Part shown: positions 10,201 to 14,315 of the stretch, piece by piece
How positions within the stretch are numbered: the first letter of the stretch is position 1
Layout: every line of letters begins with the position of its first letter
Assembly (NCBI GenBank): GCA_029624765.1
Contig: JARSSO010000049.1
Coordinates: 1 to 50,534, forward strand
From: Candidatus Contendibacter sp.
GTDB lineage: Bacteria; Pseudomonadota; Gammaproteobacteria; Competibacterales; Competibacteraceae
Direction of reading: 5' to 3'
Length of the DNA stretch: 50,534 bases
Notes under the pieces: generated by a model
What the model was told of the DNA's origin: nothing
The model's input: the letters and a program-made list of their open reading frames with translations, nothing else
The model's database searches: none
Program-made: the position numbers and the translations under genes

Positions 10201-10920
10201 CCTCGAAAAGCCGCGCCTTTGGAAATCGCCGATTTTGAATTGGCTGCCTATCCGGTGACCGTGGCGCAATTTCGGCCGTTTGTGGAAATGGATGGCTATC
10301 GGGATGAAAATTTCTGGAGCCAGAACGGCTGGCAATGGCGCACTGAAGAGAACAGGGAGGCGCCGGGTCTGTGGGATGACTCTATCTGGAACTTGCCCAA
10401 TCATCCAGTGGTAGGGGTGACCTGGTATGAAGCGGAGGCGTACTGCAACTGGCTGAACAAACGCCTGGAATTGCTGCCGGGAACAATCCGGCTACCGACG
10501 GAAGCGGAATGGGAATGGGCGGCGCGCGGACCGGAAAGCCGACGTTATCCATGGGAGGGTGAATGGGAAACGTGGCGTTGTAATAACGTGGAATCCGGTA
10601 TCGGACGCACCAGCGTGGTCGGCTGTTTTCCGGGCGGTGTGGCGGATTGGTGGCAGGGAATACAGCCCGAGATGGGTGTGGTGCAGGATTTGGCTGGGAA
10701 TGTCTTGGAATGGACCGCTTCGGAGTACACAAAAAATTACAGTGGCGCTTGTCTGTCGGTATTGAATGCCGACGTTTCCGATGAGAGTCCCCGGGTGCTG
10801 CGGGGCGGCGCGTGGAACAACGCTCCGGGGTGGTTGCGGTCGGCCGCTCGCGACTGGACCAACCCGCGCTACGGGGGCGTCATCGCCGGGTTCCGTCTCG
10901 CCAGGACTTTAACCCTTTGA
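7276..10920 (+). CDS. DGR target 1: metallophosphoesterase - NACHT NTPase - FGE-sulfatase (SUMF1) protein
   Basis: 1214 aa. ATG at 7276 follows AAGGA. Residues 1-290 are a calcineurin-like phosphoesterase with HISDIHFG (11-18), GD (57-58), GNHD (94-97), HHPPG and GHVH. Around 455-760 is a NACHT/STAND NTPase with Walker A GDPGAGKTT (463-471) and Walker B LLDGLDE (Asp549). A helical region follows, then an FGE-sulfatase/SUMF1 fold from about 985 containing LPTEAEWEWAARG and DLAGNVLEWT. The last 40 residues coincide with VR1 of the DGR. At the site where true FGEs carry the catalytic cysteines, this protein has variable residues, so the fold is probably a ligand-binding scaffold. No signal peptide is seen, so it is probably cytoplasmic. 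Inferred role: ligand recognition drives NACHT oligomerisation and phosphoesterase activity. The first kilobase is visibly less GC-rich than the rest. Confidence 0.9.
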   Translation: MMDNNTLTWLHISDIHFGHGKETRHRVDQKIVCDEILRDAGKVVQQLGPPDLVLITGDIAFKASKEEYEQAGQWIEQLLATVSADKNRLYLVPGNHDVDRIKALSGPTRKTIHKSLRANPPDLDEYLDKPEEMAPIWPKFEAYSEFSTAFASPKLTPENPYWICQHDTALGAIVIVGLNTNLLSFDDQDDPKNLALGAHQLQQAIHSQPRDLLLLVLQHHPPGWLTDGSTLSTMLQDRAHILFCGHVHKQGGLLSSPLHGGARLELVAGAGHVDPGQPPEHAYAWGRLSPAGLDYFPRTWNQIQYGFVSDRNSFKGMKQNGAVSITSKRLPEALRNWLSGTPPTPAGKSPRKPSAVIPKPDLSVAATGYLNYLQSRHQFLQLKGMGFSERVPLQLPLLDLYVPLQARVELPRGETWGHHERRSLKLAGRTMTADEQEALTGRLSKPQPVLELLQRQSGLIVLGDPGAGKTTFLKYLALKLAKGEGTELNLGEQLPILAPLSGYANALEKETVRLDDFIAGHFHELGADFPVKALLADALQRGVALLLLDGLDEVQDCNLRHLVVEQVVSFYNAHREAGNKFVLTSRIIGYREVRPVAPGLAECTLVDFDDDEIADFVARWTQALEAQAQGDSPLARTDAERERHDLLEAVQRNAGVRQLAANPLLLTILALMKRQGITLPERRVELYEQYVKTLLSSWNRARGLGRPPSRDLDPVQTVKVLAPLALWMHEVNPGVGLVKREDLRRELEALYTRRGEANPEASARQFLEDVRDYAGLLLERGPGEYGFIHLTFEEYQAAVAIALHAQGDAKALVEALGAHVGEPAWHEVGLLTVGYVGLIQQLDRVAGEAVEALVTQQPGPAGAAVVLAGEAVIDACPVGVPSASRERVVAALVATLPRDREVPAEVRCRAGRALAILGDPRPGVGLQEDGLPELLWVRIPGTAAVRESGRFPGFKGLKLGKGAKRDPEADSNETWPRKAAPLEIADFELAAYPVTVAQFRPFVEMDGYRDENFWSQNGWQWRTEENREAPGLWDDSIWNLPNHPVVGVTWYEAEAYCNWLNKRLELLPGTIRLPTEAEWEWAARGPESRRYPWEGEWETWRCNNVESGIGRTSVVGCFPGGVADWWQGIQPEMGVVQDLAGNVLEWTASEYTKNYSGACLSVLNADVSDESPRVLRGGAWNNAPGWLRSAARDWTNPRYGGVIAGFRLARTLTL
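10787..10905 (+). repeat. DGR variable repeat 1 (VR1)
   Basis: 119 nt at the 3' end of the NACHT-FGE gene, aligned without gaps to the template at 12421-12539. By eye there are 15 differences, all at template adenines (A to G, T or C), and none at C, G or T. The first 29 nt and the 3' end (GGGTTCCGTCTCGCCAGG) are identical; the latter would be the initiation-of-mutagenic-homing segment. Changed codons include GAA to GCT, AAG to GGG, AGG to TGG and AAC to GAC/ACC/TAC/GGC/GTC/ATC. It encodes residues 1171-1210. Confidence 0.96.
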
Positions 10921-10948
10921 TCTTTTTTCTTTTTCCCTTTTCGGGGGT

Positions 10949-10979
10949 CCAGGGGGCGAAGCCCCCTGGTCGTTTTTTT
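10949..10979 (+). terminator. GC-rich hairpin and T-run downstream of VR1
   Basis: Stem CCAGGGGG/CCCCCTGG (10949-10956 and 10962-10969) with a CGAAG loop, extendable by one inner G-C pair, followed by seven Ts at 10973-10979. It lies 43 nt past VR1 and 29 nt past the stop codon. It can serve as an intrinsic terminator. Hairpin or cruciform elements just after VR are also known to promote DGR target recognition. An almost identical copy follows VR2. Confidence 0.75.
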
Positions 10980-10991
10980 AGCGGGTAGGGC

Positions 10992-11351
10992 ATGGACGAA
11001 AAAACCGATGAGCGAACGCCGCGCGCCGTGCAAGCCTGCCATGAACTGCTGGCTTGGCTGATTCCGCTGCTCGATCAATTTCCGCGTTCGCGCCGATTCA
11101 CCTTGGGGGAACGACTGGAAACCGGCCTGCTCGCCGTGCTGGAAGCGCTGGTGGAAGCGGCTTACAGCCGCGACAAGCGCGCCGCGCTGGCCCGCGCCAA
11201 CCTCCGGCTGGCGGTGAACCGGCATTTGTGGCGGCTGGCGCTGGAATTGAAGGTGATCAGCCTGAAACGCTACGAACATGGAGCGAAACTGATGGAAGAC
11301 CTGGGCCGGCAGATCGGCGGCTGGCTGCGGTCGCGGAACGACGCTCCATGA
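10992..11351 (+). CDS. avd: DGR accessory variability determinant (Avd-like four-helix protein)
   Basis: 119 aa, rich in Leu, Ala, Arg and Lys, predicted all-helical and basic. It starts with an ATG at 10992 just after the VR1 hairpin and ends by an ATGA overlap with the reverse transcriptase start at 11348, implying translational coupling. Size, helix pattern and the segment ANLRLAVNRHLWRLALELKV match the bAvd/four-helix-bundle family. Avd forms a pentameric basic barrel that binds the reverse transcriptase and the template RNA and is required for mutagenic cDNA synthesis. The assignment rests on both sequence character and its position between target and RT. I see no frameshift or truncation. 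Confidence 0.88.
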   Translation: MDEKTDERTPRAVQACHELLAWLIPLLDQFPRSRRFTLGERLETGLLAVLEALVEAAYSRDKRAALARANLRLAVNRHLWRLALELKVISLKRYEHGAKLMEDLGRQIGGWLRSRNDAP

Positions 11352-12580
11352 AGCGGTTGGATGGCCTGTGGCCGCAGGTGGTGGCGTTCGAAAACCTCTG
11401 GCGGGCCTGGCGCAAGGCCCGGCGGGGCAAGTCTCGCACCGCTGGCGCGGTGGCCTTCGAGATGGAATTGGAAGCCAACCTGCTGGGGCTGCAACGCGAA
11501 CTGAAAAGCGGCGACTACCGGCCCGGCGTATACCGGCTATTCACGATCTACGAGCGCAAGCCGCGCCTGATCGCCGCCGCGCCGTTCCGGGACCGGGTGG
11601 TGCATCACGCGGTGATGAACGTCATCGAGCCGCCCCTGGACCAGCGCTTTATCCATGACTCCTACGCCTGCCGGCGCGGCAAAGGCGTCCACGCGGCGGT
11701 GAATCGCTACCAAGTCTGGGCGCGGCGCTATTGCTACGCCCTCAAGCTCGACGTACAGCAGTATTTTCCTTCGATTGATCACGTCATTCTGAAAACCACC
11801 CTCCGCCGACACCTCCGGGATGAACGGGTGTTGGCGTTGCTGGAGCGGATCATCGACAACGGCCCGGATTTGACGCCGACCGAACCGGCCTACTTTTCCA
11901 GCGACGACCTGCTCGCGCCGCTGGAGCACCGGCGCGGCATTCCCATCGGCAACCTTACCAGCCAATTCTTCGCCAACCTGTACCTGAACGACCTGGACCA
12001 CGGCATCAAGGAAGTCCTGCGCGCACCGGCCTATCTGCGCTATGTGGACGACGTGGTGCTGCTGGCCGACGACAAGGCGCGATTGTGGGCGTGGCGGGAT
12101 TGGATCGCGGAACGATTGGCGGAGATACGGCTGCGTTTGCATCCCGCCAAGGCCAAGGTCAGCCAGGTCCGGGAAGGGTTGGATTTGCTGGGCTATTGCC
12201 TGTTTCCCGAACGGCGGCGCTTGCGCAACGAAAACGGCTTGCGGTTCCGCCGTCGGTTGCACGCTTTCGCGGAAGGCTATGCCGAGGGTCGGCTGGACTG
12301 GGCCGATTTCGACCCCAGCGTCCAGGCGTGGATCGGTCACGCCCGCCACGCGGAAACGCTGGGATTGCGCGAAAGGATCTTTTCGGAAGTACACTTTCGG
12401 CGGGAACGGACCGAACGGCGGTCCCCGGGTGCTGCGGGGCGGCGCGTGGAACAACGAACCGAAGAGGTTGCGGTCGGCCGCTCGCAACAGGAACAACCCG
12501 CGCAACAGGAACAACAACGCCGGGTTCCGTCTCGCCAGGCCGCCCACCAAGTCCCGGAGCCGCTGCGTTCACGGATGTAG
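11348..12580 (+). CDS. DGR reverse transcriptase
   Basis: 410 aa. The ATG at 11348 overlaps the avd stop. Reverse-transcriptase motifs are intact: LDVQQYFPSID (Asp135 and Asp144), IGNLTSQ (200-206) and YVDD (232-235). The IGxxxSQ form of motif 4 is the hallmark of DGR RTs, where group II intron RTs have QGxxxSP. There is no maturase or endonuclease domain. The conserved part ends near residue 350 (...LRERIFSEVHFRR). From about residue 358 the frame runs through the template repeat, adding a Gln/Arg-rich tail with no family resemblance, and stops at TAG 12578. The enzyme should copy template RNA with adenine-specific errors, in complex with Avd, producing cDNA that replaces VR sequence in the two target genes. 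Confidence 0.96.
   Translation: MKRLDGLWPQVVAFENLWRAWRKARRGKSRTAGAVAFEMELEANLLGLQRELKSGDYRPGVYRLFTIYERKPRLIAAAPFRDRVVHHAVMNVIEPPLDQRFIHDSYACRRGKGVHAAVNRYQVWARRYCYALKLDVQQYFPSIDHVILKTTLRRHLRDERVLALLERIIDNGPDLTPTEPAYFSSDDLLAPLEHRRGIPIGNLTSQFFANLYLNDLDHGIKEVLRAPAYLRYVDDVVLLADDKARLWAWRDWIAERLAEIRLRLHPAKAKVSQVREGLDLLGYCLFPERRRLRNENGLRFRRRLHAFAEGYAEGRLDWADFDPSVQAWIGHARHAETLGLRERIFSEVHFRRERTERRSPGAAGRRVEQRTEEVAVGRSQQEQPAQQEQQRRVPSRQAAHQVPEPLRSRM
12421..12539 (+). repeat. DGR template repeat (TR)
   Basis: 119 nt matching VR1 (10787-10905) and VR2 (14062-14179). It has 26 adenines; 25 lie in a central stretch built mainly of AAC and AGG codons, an arrangement in which A substitution rarely creates stops. 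The first 29 nt contain no A. It overlaps the 3' end of the RT reading frame but is in a different frame from the one used by the targets. Read in the target frame it gives RVLRGGAWNNEPKRL, then AARNRNNPRNRNNNAGFRLA. Similarity to VR2 begins slightly earlier, at about 12416. Confidence 0.96.
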
Positions 12581-12782
12581 CGGGCGTGGCGGGTGGGTGT
12601 CCATGAGTCCGTTTCCGGGACTCGCAAGGATGGGAGCGCCGAATAGTCGCGCCAAGGACCGACAGAGCGCGGGGTCAATGGCGTCAGCCAGCGATCCCGC
12701 GCTCCCTCTCGGCAAAATTCGAACTGATACGTTATGATACAGCCGATCAACAATTCAGAACAAAGCCGACGAGTCCGAACAG
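12540..12782 (+). ncRNA. Putative 3' structured spacer of the DGR template RNA
   Basis: 243 nt with no convincing gene beyond the RT stop at 12580. It holds two inverted repeats. The first is GAGTCC/GGACTC at 12605-12610 and 12618-12623 (7-nt loop). The second is GAGCGCGGG/CCCGCGCTC at 12665-12673 and 12696-12704 (22-nt loop). In the Bordetella phage DGR the RNA segment after the TR is structured, binds RT-Avd and primes cDNA synthesis. An equivalent here is inferred from position only; the second stem could instead be a terminator. Confidence 0.4.
12733..12738 (+). promoter_or_regulatory. Possible -10 element upstream of the TIR gene
   Basis: TATGAT is one base from the sigma-70 -10 consensus and lies 45 nt before the TIR ATG, in a locally AT-richer patch. 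I see no good -35 at 16-18 nt spacing, so this is weak. It would allow the TIR target to be transcribed apart from the RT. Confidence 0.25.
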
Positions 12783-14186
12783 ATGAGCAGGGATCAGGTT
12801 TTTATCAGCTATAGCCATGCGGACAAGAAATGGTTGGAGCGACTGCGGATCCACCTCAAGCCATTGCAGCGCGATGGGACCATCAAGCCATGGGCGGACA
12901 CCGATATCAAACCCGGCCAACTTTGGAAGGAGGAAATCGAAAAAGCCTTGGCGCGGGCAAAGGTAGCGGTATTACTGGTCAGTCCAGAGTTTTTAGCGTC
13001 GGAATTCATTCATAAAAACGAATTGCCGCCGCTATTGGAGGCAAGCAAAAAGGAAGGATTAACAATTCTTTGGGTTCCGGTAGAATCCTGTCGTTATGAG
13101 CCAACAGCCATCGCTCAATATCAAGCAGCTCACGATCCCGCAAAACCGTTGTCCGACATGAGCCGGCCTAAATGGAACAAGGCGCTGGTCGAAATCGTCA
13201 AGAAAATCGAAGCCGTGGCGCCGCCGCCTTCTTCGTCGTCTTCCACGCCCGCCGCGCCGCCCGTGATGACTCCGACTGCCCCAGCATTGCCGGTCATGCA
13301 AAACGTTCACGGCTGGTCGGCGTCGCAAGTACAAGCATTGCAGCGCCAAACGGCTCAAGCGTTGGCGATGGAAGTGGCATTTCGCAATGCTCTCAAGGAC
13401 GGTGGCGAAGGTCCGGTGATGGTCGTTATTCCAGCAGGGCGGTTTTTAATGGGCTCCCCCGAGGGTGAACTGGAACGGCGAGACAATGAGCGCCAGCATG
13501 AAGCGCAGGTTGCCGTTTTCGCCATCGGTCAATACGCGGTGACGGTGGGACAGTTCAAGCGCTTTGTGGAAGCCAGGGGATACCGGACGGAGGCGGAGAA
13601 AGGGGGCGGTATCTATTACTGGACGGGGAACGAATGGAAACAGGACCCCGACAAGAGCTGGCGGAATCCAGGATTCGCGCAAACCGACACCCATCCGGTG
13701 GTTGGGGTCAGTTGGAACGATGCCATGGTTTATGTGGACTGGTTGAACGAGCAAACCGACCAGCGATATCGGTTACCCACGGAAGCGGAATGGGAGTACG
13801 CCTGTCGAGCGGGGACGGCGACGCCGTTTTCTTTTGGCGAAACGATCAACACGGACCAGGCCAACTACGATGGAAACTACGTTTACGGCAAGGGACGCAA
13901 AGGTGTTTATCGGCAAAAGACCGTCGAAGCGGGCCAGTTTCCGGCCAATGCCTGGGGACTCCACGACCTGCACGGCAACGTCTGGGAATGGACCGGATCG
14001 GAATACGACGAAGGCTATGGTGGCGCCGAATCGCGGATTGCTGGCGATCCGAATTCCGGCGGTCCCCGGGTGCTGCGGGGCGGCGCGTGGAACGACGGTC
14101 CGTTGTGGTTGCGGTCGGCCGCTCGCTTCGGGTACTTCCCGCGCTTCTGGACCTCCTCGCCGGGTTCCGTCTCGCCAGGACCTTAA
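12783..14186 (+). CDS. DGR target 2: TIR - FGE-sulfatase (SUMF1) protein, C-terminus frameshifted
   Basis: 467 aa from the ATG at 12783. Residues 1-145 are a TIR domain starting DQVFISYSHADKKW. Glu80 in SPEFLASEFIHKNEL is a plausible NADase catalytic glutamate. A Pro/Ser-rich linker (about 145-170) precedes an FGE-sulfatase fold (about 209-467) with VIPAGRFLMGSPEGE, THPVVGVSW, LPTEAEWEYACRAG and LHGNVWEWTGSEYD. The last part is VR2. VR2 lacks one base relative to the template, so the protein ends TSSPGSVSPGP instead of the expected AGFRLARTLTL, which the +1 frame still encodes up to a TGA at 14192. The lost segment is the conserved final strand of the fold, so this allele may be misfolded. 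Bacterial TIRs often consume NAD or make signalling nucleotides; that role is inferred here. Confidence 0.9.
   Translation: MSRDQVFISYSHADKKWLERLRIHLKPLQRDGTIKPWADTDIKPGQLWKEEIEKALARAKVAVLLVSPEFLASEFIHKNELPPLLEASKKEGLTILWVPVESCRYEPTAIAQYQAAHDPAKPLSDMSRPKWNKALVEIVKKIEAVAPPPSSSSSTPAAPPVMTPTAPALPVMQNVHGWSASQVQALQRQTAQALAMEVAFRNALKDGGEGPVMVVIPAGRFLMGSPEGELERRDNERQHEAQVAVFAIGQYAVTVGQFKRFVEARGYRTEAEKGGGIYYWTGNEWKQDPDKSWRNPGFAQTDTHPVVGVSWNDAMVYVDWLNEQTDQRYRLPTEAEWEYACRAGTATPFSFGETINTDQANYDGNYVYGKGRKGVYRQKTVEAGQFPANAWGLHDLHGNVWEWTGSEYDEGYGGAESRIAGDPNSGGPRVLRGGAWNDGPLWLRSAARFGYFPRFWTSSPGSVSPGP
14062..14179 (+). repeat. DGR variable repeat 2 (VR2), with a 1-nt deletion
   Basis: 118 nt aligned to the 119-nt template at 12421-12539. 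By eye there are 19 substitutions, all at template adenines, and one adenine is missing within the last run of AAC codons. The 5' constant part and the 3' constant part are identical to TR and VR1. It differs from VR1 at most variable codons, so the two targets have been diversified independently. It encodes the end of the TIR-FGE protein from residue 427. Confidence 0.95.
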
Positions 14187-14222
14187 CCCTTTGATCTTTT
14201 TTCTTTTTCCCTTTTCGGGGGT

Positions 14223-14253
14223 CCAGGGGGCGAAGCCCCCTGGTCGTTTTTTT
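14223..14253 (+). terminator. GC-rich hairpin and T-run downstream of VR2
   Basis: Same stem-loop and T-run as at 10949-10979. The entire 74-nt segment 14180-14253 matches 10906-10979 with a single mismatch (third base). It includes a polypyrimidine run before the hairpin. It can act as terminator, DGR homing signal, or both. Confidence 0.75.
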
Positions 14254-14315
14254 GGGGGGGTTGGACATGACCCCTCACCCGCGTGGCTGGACCCACCGGG
14301 CATTCCCGCTACCAG

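Noticed and set aside
12421..12539. The TR might be the remnant of a third decayed FGE gene
   Set aside because: Differences from both VRs are confined to adenines, and no FGE coding sequence precedes it. A decayed gene would show changes at all bases.
13634..14194. Overlapping +1 frame open region in the TIR gene
   Set aside because: It is not a separate gene. Only its last 13 or so codons are meaningful, as the proper C-terminus lost by the VR2 frameshift.
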